Below are positions 15,855 through 24,644 of a stretch of DNA of 64,000 bases, one piece after another. Position 1 is the stretch's first letter. Every line of letters begins with the position of its first letter. A program made the translations under genes and the position numbers. The DNA lies in the NCBI RefSeq assembly GCF_017355955.1, contig NZ_JAFFID010000001.1:372001-436000 (forward strand). Direction: 5' to 3'. This stretch comes from Sabulibacter ruber. GTDB taxonomy: Bacteria; Bacteroidota; Bacteroidia; Cytophagales; Hymenobacteraceae. The notes under the pieces were generated by a model. That model searched no databases and was not told where the DNA came from. It saw nothing but the letters and a program-made list of their open reading frames with translations.

Positions 15855-16436
15855 TTAGAGATTTAAGAAGTTCTGAAGAATGTGTGCTCCCGCAGGACCA
15901 CTTTTCTCAGTATGAAACTGAACCGCGTAGAAGTTTTTGTACTGCAGGGCGGCACTGAAAGGCTCTGGGTACGAGCTCTGCGCAATGGTATGCTCTGTTA
16001 CCGGAGCATAAAAGCTATGCACGAAGTAAGCGTACTCATCTTCCTTAATTCCAGTGAATAAATTGCTCTTTAGGTGATGCAAATTGTTCCAACCCATGTG
16101 CGGCACTTTCACCGCTGCCTCAAATTTTTTCACCGGCACCGGAATGATTCCGAGCATCTCGGTATCACCTTCTTCAGAGTGCTGGCACAACAACTGCATT
16201 CCCAGGCAAACACCCAGGAATGGTTGCGTAAGCGTAGGCAACAGCAGATCCAGGTTATTTTCTTTCAACGCACGCATCGCTGAAGAAGCTTCGCCCACAC
16301 CCGGGAAAATTACCTTATCCGCAGATTGGATCTCTTCGGCATTAGAGGTAACGGTTGCTTGTGCGCCTAGTCGCTCCAAGGCGAAGAGCACGCTCTGCAC
16401 GTTACCTGCTTTATAATCTACTATGACGATTTTCAT
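15855..16436 (-). CDS. hisH: HisH: imidazole glycerol phosphate synthase glutaminase subunit
   Basis: 193 residues. A class I glutamine amidotransferase that supplies ammonia to HisF. The nucleophile Cys is in FLGVCLGMQLLCQ, with the His/Glu pair in YAVQFHTEKSG near the C-terminus; the N-terminal IVDYKAGNVQSV is typical. Its start shares one base with the hisB stop (TAATG), showing translational coupling. Confidence 0.97.
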   Translation of the reverse strand: MKIVIVDYKAGNVQSVLFALERLGAQATVTSNAEEIQSADKVIFPGVGEASSAMRALKENNLDLLLPTLTQPFLGVCLGMQLLCQHSEEGDTEMLGIIPVPVKKFEAAVKVPHMGWNNLHHLKSNLFTGIKEDEYAYFVHSFYAPVTEHTIAQSSYPEPFSAALQYKNFYAVQFHTEKSGPAGAHILQNFLNL

Positions 16437-17530
16437 TATAGAACGCCTTTGGTGCTTGGAATCTCCATCTTATTCACGTCACGCACTAACGCCATCTTAA
16501 TAGCTTTGGCCACGGCTTTGAAGATAGCCTCAATTTTGTGGTGCTCATTCTCGCCTTCAGCCTTTATATTCAGGTTAGACTTTGACGTGTCTGAGAAGGA
16601 TTTGAAGAAGTGCATGAACATCTCGGTTGGCATGTCTCCTACTTTCTCACGAGAAAACTTAGCATCCCACACCAACCATGGGCGACCAGAGAAGTCAATA
16701 GCAGCGTGTACCAGGGCATCATCCATTGGTAACAGGAAGCCGTAACGGTTAATGCCGCGTTTGTCGCCAATGGCTTGTGCGAAGGCTTCCCCTAAAGCTA
16801 AAGCAGTATCTTCAATAGTATGGTGCTCATCAATGTGCAAATCGCCTTTCACATGAATGCGCATGTCAACGCCTGAATGGCGAGCCAATTGGTCCAGCAT
16901 ATGGTCAAAGAAGCCAACACCCGTCTGCATATCTGATTTACCTTCGCCGTCCAGGTTTATCTCCACGCTGATTTGCGTTTCATTAGTGTTCCGCTGAATA
17001 GTAGCGGTACGGGCTGGCAAACGCAAGAAGTTGTATATCTCGTCCCAATCTGTGCTGATGAAGGAAGCATCTTCATTGGCTACGTCTTGTAACAAGATGC
17101 TTTTAGAACCGAGGTTTTTTGCCATCTGCACATCAGTAAGGCGGTCACCAATTACGTAAGAGTTGGCAAGGTCATATTCACCAGTTAAGTACTGGCCCAT
17201 CATGCCTAGGCGTGGCTTGCGGTTAGGACTGTTCTCGTGTTCAAAGCTGCGGTCAATGTGGATGTGAGAGAACTTAATGCCCTCGCCTTCCAGAATTTCC
17301 AGCATCTTGTTCTGGTAAGGCCAGAACGTATCTTCAGGGTAAGAATCTGTGCCTAGTCCGTCCTGGTTGGTGACCATCACGAATTCGTAATCCAGCTCTG
17401 TAAATATCTTGTAAAGGTTACGGATGACCTTCGGGTAGAAAGAGAACTTCTCAAATGAGTCTACCTGATAATCGGTAGGTGGTTCAAGAAGAATGGTACC
17501 GTCGCGGTCTATGAATAAAACTTTTTTCAT
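16436..17530 (-). CDS. hisB: HisB: bifunctional histidinol-phosphatase / imidazoleglycerol-phosphate dehydratase
   Basis: 364 residues fusing two enzymes, histidine steps 6 and 8. The N-terminal HAD phosphatase (about 1-165) has the DRDGT motif ([10 protein letters not shown]) and a zinc-loop region ending in VIGDRLTD. The C-terminal dehydratase (about 170-364) has [19 protein letters not shown], the metal-binding [14 protein letters not shown] and [14 protein letters not shown], and a second [11 protein letters not shown]. The fused form is typical of Bacteroidota and gamma-proteobacteria. It overlaps hisH by one base and follows hisC by 3 bp. Confidence 0.97.
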   Translation of the reverse strand: MKKVLFIDRDGTILLEPPTDYQVDSFEKFSFYPKVIRNLYKIFTELDYEFVMVTNQDGLGTDSYPEDTFWPYQNKMLEILEGEGIKFSHIHIDRSFEHENSPNRKPRLGMMGQYLTGEYDLANSYVIGDRLTDVQMAKNLGSKSILLQDVANEDASFISTDWDEIYNFLRLPARTATIQRNTNETQISVEINLDGEGKSDMQTGVGFFDHMLDQLARHSGVDMRIHVKGDLHIDEHHTIEDTALALGEAFAQAIGDKRGINRYGFLLPMDDALVHAAIDFSGRPWLVWDAKFSREKVGDMPTEMFMHFFKSFSDTSKSNLNIKAEGENEHHKIEAIFKAVAKAIKMALVRDVNKMEIPSTKGVL

Positions 17531-17533
17531 GGT

Positions 17534-18601
17534 TTACAGAGTGGCTTCTTGAGCAGAATAAGCGTTCAGTGATTCTAAAAGATTATCGTTTTCGGCAGGT
17601 GTGCCAATGGTAATGCGCAGGCAATTCGCACAACCCGGTTGAGTAGAACGGTTACGAACTACTACGCCACGCTCTAGCAAGTAGGCATACAGTTCATTCG
17701 CGTTCGGTACCTGTACCAGCACAAAATTGGCATCTGACGGGTACACCTTTTCAATAAGCGGAAGTGCTGCAAAAGCATCCATCAATCGAATACGCTCCTT
17801 GATAATAACTTGCAGCATATCCTCTAGTTGTGCAGTTTTATCTAAAGCAGCACTTACCAGTTCCTGCGTGACCACGTTGATGTTGTAAGGAGGCTTAATC
17901 TTGTTCAGGTAGCCAATAATTTCCGGCGAAGCGAAAGCCATTCCTAAACGAAGGCCGGCCATTCCCCAGGCTTTAGAAAGCGTCTGCATCACCATCAGGT
18001 TCGGGAACTCGTCTAAACGGGTAATCCAGCTAGGTGAATCGGTGAAGTCAATGTATGCTTCATCTACTACTACCAAACCACTAAAAGAACGGATGAGCTT
18101 CTCTACCGTGGCAGGCTCCAGAATATTTCCGGTTGGGTTATTAGGTGAGCACAGGAAAAGAATTTTGGTACGCTCGGTTTGTTTTTCGGCTATTTTCTCA
18201 AAAACAGGCTGAAAACGCTCATCTAGCGGTACCCGCTGAATGCCTATGTTGTGGATGTTAGCGCTTACCTCGTACATGCCGTAGGTTGGAGGCAACAGCA
18301 ACACCTCGTCACGGCCTGGCTCGCATACCAAGCGCATCAGCAGGTCAATGGCTTCGTCTGAACCGTTGCCAATGAAAATTTGCTCAGGTCTTACCCCTTT
18401 CAGCTTCGACAGCTTTTCTTTGATGGTTTTCTGGTAAGGGTCTGGGTAGCGGTTATAATCTACGCCTCCTGCCAGACTTCCCAGGTTATTTTCGTTTGCG
18501 TCCAGATAGACGCTGGCTTCGCCTTCAAACTCATCACGTGCCGATGAATAAGGCTTCAGTGACTTCAGGTGCGGACGAATGAAATTATCTATTGAAAACA
18601 T
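17534..18601 (-). CDS. hisC: HisC: histidinol-phosphate aminotransferase
   Basis: 355 residues, a class II PLP aminotransferase for step 7. Motifs are LDANENNLG at the start, the CSPNNPTGN loop, VVDEAYIDF, and the PLP-Lys region MQTLSKAWGMAGLRLG. The segment RFQPVFEKIAEKQTERT, a variable region before LFLCSPNN, is encoded by a 36 bp GTTTTT...GAAAAC palindrome (18181-18216) that resembles the intergenic repeat family. It lies 27 bp after hisD. Confidence 0.96.
   Translation of the reverse strand: MFSIDNFIRPHLKSLKPYSSARDEFEGEASVYLDANENNLGSLAGGVDYNRYPDPYQKTIKEKLSKLKGVRPEQIFIGNGSDEAIDLLMRLVCEPGRDEVLLLPPTYGMYEVSANIHNIGIQRVPLDERFQPVFEKIAEKQTERTKILFLCSPNNPTGNILEPATVEKLIRSFSGLVVVDEAYIDFTDSPSWITRLDEFPNLMVMQTLSKAWGMAGLRLGMAFASPEIIGYLNKIKPPYNINVVTQELVSAALDKTAQLEDMLQVIIKERIRLMDAFAALPLIEKVYPSDANFVLVQVPNANELYAYLLERGVVVRNRSTQPGCANCLRITIGTPAENDNLLESLNAYSAQEATL
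18181..18216. repeat. 36 bp palindromic repeat-like sequence inside hisC
   Basis: Starts GTTTTTCGGCTATTTTC and ends CAGGCTGAAAAC, with 12 of 18 half-site positions symmetric. On the coding strand it reads PVFEKIAEK; the similar segment in folC reads AVFEKKAQE, hinting at a shared origin. Confidence 0.4.
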
Positions 18602-18628
18602 GTTTGTTAGTTCAGGTAATCAGTATTG

Positions 18629-19909
18629 TTATTTCTTGGCTAGTCTAATGGTCACTGCATTTTTATGGGCATGTAACCCTTCTGCTTCTGCCATTATTTC
18701 TACGGCAGGGCCAATGCGCTCTAATCCCTCACGAGTCAGTTGCTGAAACGTAATCTTCTTCACGAAGCTATCCAGAGAAACACCGCTATAGTTGCGGGCA
18801 TACCCGTTGGTAGGTAACGTATGGTTAGTTCCTGAAGCATAGTCTCCTACCGATTCCGGGCTAAAGTGGCCCATGAAGACAGAACCAGCTTGGGTTACTT
18901 CTTCAGCCAGTACTTCAGGTGCATCCACAGAAAGGATTAGGTGCTCAGGAGCATACAGGTTAGAGAAAGCTAACGCTTCTTCCAGCGTGCTTACTACCAC
19001 ACCAATACTGTTATTCAGCGCTTGTTCAGCAACTGTCTGCCGTGGTAGTTTTGCTACCTGGTCTGCTACGGCAGCCTGTACGTTTTTGAGCTGATTTTCG
19101 GAATTCGTAACAAAAACAACCTGTGAGTCGGGGCCGTGTTCTGCCTGTGAAAGTAAGTCGGCAGCTACGAAGTCTGCATCCGCAGAATCATCTGCAATGA
19201 CCAATACTTCTGATGGACCTGCCGGCATATCAATGGCTACTCCTATTTGCGTCACCATTTGCTTGGCTGCGGTTACGTACTGGTTACCCGGACCGAAAAT
19301 CTTATCTACAGCCGGAACAGTCTCCGTCCCGAAAGCCATAGCAGCAATTGCCTGCGCCCCACCTGCTTTCAGGATGCGTTTAATGCCAAGTCTGTTAGCG
19401 GTATAGAGAATGGTAGCGTTAATAGAACCGTCTGCACTAGGCGGAGTAGAAAGAATGATTTCGCGGCAACCGGCAATCTGGGCGGGAACACCCAGCATAA
19501 GCAGCGTAGAGAACAAAGGTGCTGAACCTCCTGGGATGTACAAACCTACCTTCTGAATTCCCACAGATTTCCTCCAGCAGGTAACTCCTGCCATGGTCTC
19601 CACCTGTTGTACTGGTTCACGCTGCGCTTCATGGAAACGCTTTATGTTATTGTAAGCTAACTCAATAGCTTCTTTCAGTTCTTCTGAAACTTGCGGAATG
19701 GCAGCGGCAACTTCCTCTTCGGTTACCCATACACTTTGCAGCGTAGCTTTGTCGAATTTGGCTGCTAATTCTATCAGAGCCGCATCGCCACGTTGCTGAA
19801 CCAGATCAAAGGTCTGTTGCACGCCGGCCCTTAATTCATCCAGCTTTTGAACTGGTCGCTGGGTTAAGGCTGCCCATTCCTCTTGTTTAGGATATAGATA
19901 GGTTTTCAT
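18629..19909 (-). CDS. hisD: HisD: histidinol dehydrogenase
   Basis: 426 residues. A zinc enzyme oxidising histidinol to histidine in two NAD-dependent steps. Motifs are VGLYIPGGSAPLFSTLLM, KIFGPGNQYVTAAK, DMPAGPSEVLVIAD, LLSQAEHGPDSQ and GSVFMGHFSPESVGDYASG, with catalytic His residues in AEHG and NHTLPT. Start and length are ordinary. It lies 2 bp after hisG, so the two are tightly coupled. Confidence 0.97.
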   Translation of the reverse strand: MKTYLYPKQEEWAALTQRPVQKLDELRAGVQQTFDLVQQRGDAALIELAAKFDKATLQSVWVTEEEVAAAIPQVSEELKEAIELAYNNIKRFHEAQREPVQQVETMAGVTCWRKSVGIQKVGLYIPGGSAPLFSTLLMLGVPAQIAGCREIILSTPPSADGSINATILYTANRLGIKRILKAGGAQAIAAMAFGTETVPAVDKIFGPGNQYVTAAKQMVTQIGVAIDMPAGPSEVLVIADDSADADFVAADLLSQAEHGPDSQVVFVTNSENQLKNVQAAVADQVAKLPRQTVAEQALNNSIGVVVSTLEEALAFSNLYAPEHLILSVDAPEVLAEEVTQAGSVFMGHFSPESVGDYASGTNHTLPTNGYARNYSGVSLDSFVKKITFQQLTREGLERIGPAVEIMAEAEGLHAHKNAVTIRLAKK

Positions 19910-19911
19910 AC

Positions 19912-20763
19912 TTACCCAATCATCTTTTCGATAGGAACCACCAAAATACCCTCGGCACCGGCTTCTTTCAGTTTCTGGATGATGTCCCAGAAATCATCTT
20001 CGTTCACAACCGAGTGCAGCGAGCTCCAGCCTTCTTCCGCTAACGGAATGATGGTAGGCGATTTGATGCCTGGCAACAATGGCTTGATCTGCGGAATAGC
20101 TGAGTTAGGTGCGTTCAAAACCACGTACTTAGATTTCTGCGCTTTCTGAACCGCTTCCATTCTGAACAACAACTGCTGCAACAGCCGGTTCTTATCAGCA
20201 TCCAGGTTCTTGTTGGCAATTAAAACTGCTTCTGATTTGAAAACGGTTTCCACTTCGCGAAGACCGTTGCTGATAAGCGTGGAGCCGGAACTTACAATGT
20301 CACACACCGCATCCGCCAGGCCAATGCTGGGAGCAATTTCCACGGAGCCGCTGATAGTATGGATGTCGGCTTGCACCCCTTTCGAGGTTAAAAATTCCTG
20401 TAGCAGGTTGGGGTAAGAAGTCGCAATGTTCTTGCCCTGTAAAGAAGTAACATCGGTGTACGTGTCTCCTTTGGATACCGCCAAAGAAAGACGGCACTTG
20501 CTGAAGCCCAGGTTCTTCACAGATAAATCCTGCAGACCTTCCTCTACCAGCACGTTCTGACCCACAATGCCAATGTCGGCCACGCCGTCGGCTACGTAGC
20601 CGGGAATGTCGTCGTCGCGCAAGAACAGGATTTCTAGGGGGAAATTGGTGGCTTCGGTTTTGAGTTTGGAAGAAGCACTGATGAAAGAGATGCCGCACTC
20701 CCGGATGAGTTTTAAGGAATCATCTGAAAGGCGCCCGGATTTTTGAATGGCTAACCGGATCAT
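19912..20763 (-). CDS. hisG: HisG: ATP phosphoribosyltransferase (long form)
   Basis: 283 residues from the ATG at 20763 (MIRLAIQKSGRLSDDSLKLI). An upstream ATG at 20820 would add an unusual tail and overlap a hairpin, so I prefer 20763. This is the first and feedback-controlled step of histidine synthesis. The catalytic domains carry FLRDDDIPGYVADGVADIGI and the PRPP loop SGSVEIAPSIGLADAVCDIVSSGSTL. The last 75 residues (PTIIPLAEEGWSSLHSVV) are the HisG_C allosteric histidine-binding domain, so no HisZ is needed. First enzyme gene of the operon, preceded by a His-rich leader peptide. Confidence 0.97.
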   Translation of the reverse strand: MIRLAIQKSGRLSDDSLKLIRECGISFISASSKLKTEATNFPLEILFLRDDDIPGYVADGVADIGIVGQNVLVEEGLQDLSVKNLGFSKCRLSLAVSKGDTYTDVTSLQGKNIATSYPNLLQEFLTSKGVQADIHTISGSVEIAPSIGLADAVCDIVSSGSTLISNGLREVETVFKSEAVLIANKNLDADKNRLLQQLLFRMEAVQKAQKSKYVVLNAPNSAIPQIKPLLPGIKSPTIIPLAEEGWSSLHSVVNEDDFWDIIQKLKEAGAEGILVVPIEKMIG

Positions 20764-20819
20764 ATTTTTAAATAATTGCTTTGCGAAGCGTGAAATCGGG
20801 AACAAAGATAGTGGCTGCA

Positions 20820-20905
20820 TCGCTTATCTCTGAGTAAAGCGACGGCTAAATGGGGCCCAGCCCCAGTACGGGCGATATGATGATTTTATTCCTCCTAAGA
20901 GGAAT
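20820..20905 (-). promoter_or_regulatory. Putative his attenuator hairpins
   Basis: Three hairpins follow the leader His codons. ATTCCTC/GAGGAAT (20888-20894/20899-20905) has the leader stop codon in its loop. TGGGGC/GCCCCA lies at 20851-20856/20860-20865. TCGCTT/AAGCGA, with an inner CTC/GAG, spans 20820-20842. The GC-rich middle stem is the best terminator candidate, but the following U run is weak (ATTTAG), so the control could also act on translation of hisG. Confidence 0.5.
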
Positions 20906-20984
20906 GATGGAAGTGATGGCAATGCACCCCATGTACCGCAGAAGCGGCGTTAGAAAGGGAGATATTTTTGTAGGTGCTGCTCAT
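20895..20984 (-). CDS. his operon leader peptide (29 residues, six His)
   Basis: An ATG ORF of 29 codons starts at 20984 and ends in TAG at 20895-20897, ahead of hisG on the same strand. It begins MSSTYKNISL. Residues 18-27 read HGVHCHHFHH, six His in ten positions, followed by two Ser and the stop. Such His density in a short ORF before hisG is the signature of ribosome-mediated attenuation, as in enterobacterial HisL. It shows no sequence likeness to HisL beyond the His run. A matching promoter lies directly upstream and hairpins lie downstream. The translation is directly readable; the regulatory role is inferred. Confidence 0.85.
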   Translation of the reverse strand: MSSTYKNISLSNAASAVHGVHCHHFHHSS

Positions 20985-20993
20985 AATGTAAAC

Positions 20994-21022
20994 CAAAGGT
21001 AGTGCGTTCCCTTGAAAAACAA
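20994..21022 (-). promoter_or_regulatory. Promoter of the his operon
   Basis: On the minus strand, TACCTTTG (21001-20994) matches the TAnnTTTG -7 element exactly, with a TTG at 21022-21020 and an 18 bp spacer. The leader ATG at 20984 is only about 10 bp past the -7 box, so the transcript has almost no untranslated region before the leader peptide. Confidence 0.7.
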
Positions 21023-21185
21023 TCAACATCCCTGCTGTTTTTTTGACTTGATTAATTCTAAAAAAAGCACGATATTTGTTTTTTACAATATATTAGCAAA
21101 ATAAGCCAAAATCATTGGCATGTTTTTTTCTGCTTGGGGCTGTTTTAGTTTATACTGTACTTCCTAAAAACACATTGTTTTAAAA
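21023..21185. other. Divergent intergenic region between his leader and DUF2911 gene
   Basis: AT-rich non-coding DNA carrying the upstream flank of the his promoter and, presumably, the promoter for the DUF2911 gene. I could not find an exact TAnnTTTG on the plus strand. Confidence 0.5.
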
Positions 21186-22073
21186 ATGACTAAATACATA
21201 GTTGCTGTTTTTCTTCTCCTCTGTTCCGCTTCTGCTTTTGCCCAAACCATGCTGAAATTGCCTCAGCCTAGTCCCAGGGCTAACTTAACGTACACCATTG
21301 GAGTAACGGAAGTCAACATAAACTATGGCGCTCCAGGAGTTAAGAACCGGGAGGTTTGGGGAAAGCTGGTTCCTTACGGGCAGGTGTGGCGCGCCGGAGC
21401 CAATGAAGCGACAACCATTAAATTCAGTACAGAAGTTCGTATCTCCCAGGAGACCATTCCGGCCGGAACCTATACCTTGTATGTCTTACCAGTAGACTCT
21501 ACAAACTGGACCCTCATTTTAAGCAAGCAGAAAGGCCTTTGGGGCACCGATGGCTATGACCCGAAACAAGACCAGGTGCGCATCCCTTTCAGTCCGCAAC
21601 CCGCTCCCTTCCATGAAACCCTGGAGTACTCAGTAAAAGACATTTCCACCAATATAGGCCGATTGACTTTAACCTGGGCCAACAAGCAACTGGTGGTGCC
21701 TATCAGAGTTGAGACGCATAAGGAAACCTTGAACCTCATCAAAGACTCGCTTTCCATGGCCAAACCCACCGATTGGACAGTTTACGCCCAAGCCGTGAAT
21801 TACCTCCTAATGCAAAACTCAGACCATGAACTGGCTTTACAGTGGGTAGATAAGTCCATTGGTATTGGGGAGAACTTTTACAATACCTGGCTCAAAGCCC
21901 GTTTATTGGCGCAGAAAAACGAGTATTCAGAAGCGTTGGAGCTCAACAAGAAAGCCCAAAGACTAGGTAAAAAAGCCAAAGAAAGCAAGGCTAAAGAAAG
22001 CTACGAGGCGTACGCCGATGAAATAGAAGATGACGCGGTGCTCTGGAAAGAAAAACGCTTTGCGGTGAATTGA
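21186..22073 (+). CDS. DUF2911 domain-containing secreted protein
   Basis: 295 residues with a clear signal peptide (MTKYIVAVFLLLCSASAFAQ) giving export to the periplasm or outer surface. The DUF2911 domain spans about 25-170, with INYGAPGVKNREVWGKLVPY, VWRAGANEATTI, IPAGTYTLYVLP and LSKQKGLWG. The C-terminal 100 residues are helical and TPR-like (ALQWVDKSIGIGENFYNTWLK). DUF2911 proteins are common in Bacteroidota; their function is not known. It is monocistronic, ending at a very strong terminator. Confidence 0.85.
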   Translation: MTKYIVAVFLLLCSASAFAQTMLKLPQPSPRANLTYTIGVTEVNINYGAPGVKNREVWGKLVPYGQVWRAGANEATTIKFSTEVRISQETIPAGTYTLYVLPVDSTNWTLILSKQKGLWGTDGYDPKQDQVRIPFSPQPAPFHETLEYSVKDISTNIGRLTLTWANKQLVVPIRVETHKETLNLIKDSLSMAKPTDWTVYAQAVNYLLMQNSDHELALQWVDKSIGIGENFYNTWLKARLLAQKNEYSEALELNKKAQRLGKKAKESKAKESYEAYADEIEDDAVLWKEKRFAVN

Positions 22074-22101
22074 TTTTCGTCTGTTTTCTATAAATAGGCA
22101 C

Positions 22102-22148
22102 AAAAACAGAGAAGCCGGTCAATGAACTTGACCGGCTTCTCTGTTTTT
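22102..22148. terminator. Strong bidirectional terminator
   Basis: A perfect 21 bp stem with a 5 nt loop: the left arm 22102-22122 begins AAAAACAGAGAAGCCGG and the right arm is 22128-22148. It separates the convergent DUF2911 and TonB-dependent receptor genes and has A/T ends suited to both directions. Confidence 0.93.
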
Positions 22149-22179
22149 ATATTGATTCAAAAAAAGGCTGTTCTGCATG

Positions 22180-24639
22180 TCAGAACTTCGCTATAAACCG
22201 AAGGTTCACTAGCCTTCCGGTCAGATAATTAGGAACGGCATAAGTGATTCCGTTGAAATCCCGCACATAGTTATAGGAAATCACGTTGTTGGCAGCAATC
22301 AGGTTCAGGACCTCCAGGCTTAACCAGAGGCTGTTTAAACCCGGACCATTTAATTCTGTGCCTCTGATGGTAATGAGCTTGGAGAACCCAATGTCTACCC
22401 GCTTGTAAGATGGTCCGGGAAAACTGCTTCTCAAGTTAATGTCACCCGAAGGGCCAAACGGCAACCCAGTACTGAACACCGTGTTCAGGTACATGCGCAA
22501 GGTGGGGTTGTTGGGTAAATGATCCTGAAAGAAGATCCCGAAGTTCAGGAACTGATCGGTGGGTCTTCTGATGTAACCTTTCTCGGTTCTGCTCACTACC
22601 TGCCCGGTTTGGGGATCTCGGATGATGGTGGAATCTCCTACCAGGTTCTCCCTGGTGCGTAGGAAGCCTATGCTAAACCAGGACTCTTCTCCTTTAATGA
22701 ATTCGCCGTTTACCCGCAGATCTAACCCCACGGCATAGGCTTTAGCCTCTACCCCCGGCAGGTACCGGATGCGCATGTTGTCCTGCTCATAAGGAATCAC
22801 CGACGGCAAGTACTTGTAATAAGCCTCAGCAGTGAGTTTAAAAGGTCTTCCCCATTTCTGAAACCGGTACTCAGTACCCGTGATAAAGTGCCAGGATTGT
22901 TGGTTGTAGACATCTTTGTGCAGGTTTCCCTGGGCATCCCGTAGCTCACGGTACAATGGGGCTTGCACGTACAAACCAGTTGCCATTTTGAATGACCATT
23001 GCGGCAGATTTGCAAACTGTACAGCATACTGCACCCTGGGACTGATAGACAACTGCCGATTGACACTCCAGTAGTGGAAGCGTACGCCGTAGGTCAAAGT
23101 CTTCAGGCTGTCAATGGCTAACTGGTGCTGGGCAAATCCCTGATACCGCCAGGAAGCCAATTCTTGCTGCGTTTGAAGCGTAGTCAGGTTGTACACGTAA
23201 TCCGAAGAGTCCTGAAAAGAATACTCCTGCAGAACATCCTGGATATTCTCCCGGCCGCCCTTGATACCGGCACTGAATTGGCTCCTGGCCGAAGCTGTCC
23301 AGGTGGTTCTTATCTCCAGTGTCTGCATGGCCGCTCTAAGCTTATTACGCGAGTAGTCATACCGGGTACCTACGCCTCGTTCTCCCACGCACCGGTTATA
23401 AGGCGATACCCCCGGCGAGGGCATCACATCACAGAACCGGTAACCAGATTCCAGATCCCTGATTTCACGTTCCTGGCTGTATAGGCCAGAAAGGATCAGC
23501 TCTGTCCTGAAATCTGGACTTACTTCATGCTGTAACCTCAGCCCTCCCTGGTAAGTGGTGTACCGCATCTGCTCCTGCCCGTCATACCCCACCAAGAGGC
23601 GCATAATCTGCGATTGGGTTCCAAAAGTGGTTTCCCTTGTATCTGGCCGTACCTGGTAGTTGTTTTGCGCTACATTGCCCAAAAAGCTCAGCATTGTTCT
23701 GGGCTCACGCCCTGAGGCACGATGCTCTTTGGAGGAAAGGTCATAGGTGAGATACGTTTGTACATCTGAGAACTTAGGCCGATAATCACCCTGCACCTCC
23801 AGGCTGTTGAGCACGTAAGCCGCATTTTTATGCCGGGCACCCAGCAGAAAGCCAAACCGGCCTTGGGCAGCGGTTCCCTCCGCGTGCACAGATCCTCCGG
23901 TTAAACTCCCTGAAATGGAAGCAGCAAACTTGGTAGGCTTCCGGTATTGGATATCTAGTACCGAGGAAAGCTTATCGCCATACTTGGGCTGCCAACCACC
24001 AGAGGAAAAGGTCACATCTTCCACCAGATCTGGGTTGACAAAGCTCAAGCCTTCCTGCTGACCGCTTACGTTCAGGAACGGCCGGTACACCTCTATTCCG
24101 TTTACGTACACCAAGTTCTCGTCATAGCTTCCGCCCCGTACTGAATAGCTGGAGGAAAGCTCATTGTTACTGGTAACGCCCGGCAAGGTGAGCAGTATTT
24201 TGTTAAACTCCTGGAATGGAGCCGGCAGGGTTTGGGTAAGACGGGGATCTAATCGGGTAATGCTGGCCTCGTTTCGGGTATCGGTTTGGCTCCGGCCCCT
24301 GATACTGATGGCTTTGAGTTGGGTATTGTCTTCCTGCAGTTCAATGGTGACAAAACGTTTCTCCTGGGGCAAAAGCTCTATCTCTTGCCGGTGCACCTGG
24401 TACCCTATATAACTAACAACTAAGGTGTAAGGAGTATTGGCATCAAGCGTTAGTGCAAATCTTCCTTGGCCATCTGAAACAAGAGAATGGGATTTGTCTT
24501 GCAGGGTGATGGTAGCCCCAACTAAGGGTTTCTGTTGCGCATCCTGAACAATTCCCTGTAAAAAGGCTTGCTGCGCCATGGCCGGAAAGCCAATCAAAAG
24601 CAACAGGATTCCTGCCCACCAACCCGTTCGAAAGCCCAT
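22180..24639 (-). CDS. TonB-dependent receptor with carboxypeptidase-like regulatory domain
   Basis: 819 residues: signal peptide (about 1-22), a carboxypeptidase regulatory-like beta-sandwich (about 25-110, LQGIVQDAQQKPLVGATITL), a plug (about 115-240, LPAPFQEFNKILLTLPGV and SSYSVRGGSYDENLVYVNG), and an outer-membrane barrel ending in Phe (LVNLRFIAKF). This is a CarboxypepD_reg-like receptor and not SusC-size (about 1000); no SusD follows, so polysaccharide uptake is not indicated. It lies 5 bp downstream of rpe and may share its transcript. The substrate is unknown. Confidence 0.9.
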   Translation of the reverse strand: MGFRTGWWAGILLLLIGFPAMAQQAFLQGIVQDAQQKPLVGATITLQDKSHSLVSDGQGRFALTLDANTPYTLVVSYIGYQVHRQEIELLPQEKRFVTIELQEDNTQLKAISIRGRSQTDTRNEASITRLDPRLTQTLPAPFQEFNKILLTLPGVTSNNELSSSYSVRGGSYDENLVYVNGIEVYRPFLNVSGQQEGLSFVNPDLVEDVTFSSGGWQPKYGDKLSSVLDIQYRKPTKFAASISGSLTGGSVHAEGTAAQGRFGFLLGARHKNAAYVLNSLEVQGDYRPKFSDVQTYLTYDLSSKEHRASGREPRTMLSFLGNVAQNNYQVRPDTRETTFGTQSQIMRLLVGYDGQEQMRYTTYQGGLRLQHEVSPDFRTELILSGLYSQEREIRDLESGYRFCDVMPSPGVSPYNRCVGERGVGTRYDYSRNKLRAAMQTLEIRTTWTASARSQFSAGIKGGRENIQDVLQEYSFQDSSDYVYNLTTLQTQQELASWRYQGFAQHQLAIDSLKTLTYGVRFHYWSVNRQLSISPRVQYAVQFANLPQWSFKMATGLYVQAPLYRELRDAQGNLHKDVYNQQSWHFITGTEYRFQKWGRPFKLTAEAYYKYLPSVIPYEQDNMRIRYLPGVEAKAYAVGLDLRVNGEFIKGEESWFSIGFLRTRENLVGDSTIIRDPQTGQVVSRTEKGYIRRPTDQFLNFGIFFQDHLPNNPTLRMYLNTVFSTGLPFGPSGDINLRSSFPGPSYKRVDIGFSKLITIRGTELNGPGLNSLWLSLEVLNLIAANNVISYNYVRDFNGITYAVPNYLTGRLVNLRFIAKF

Positions 24640-24644
24640 ATAGA

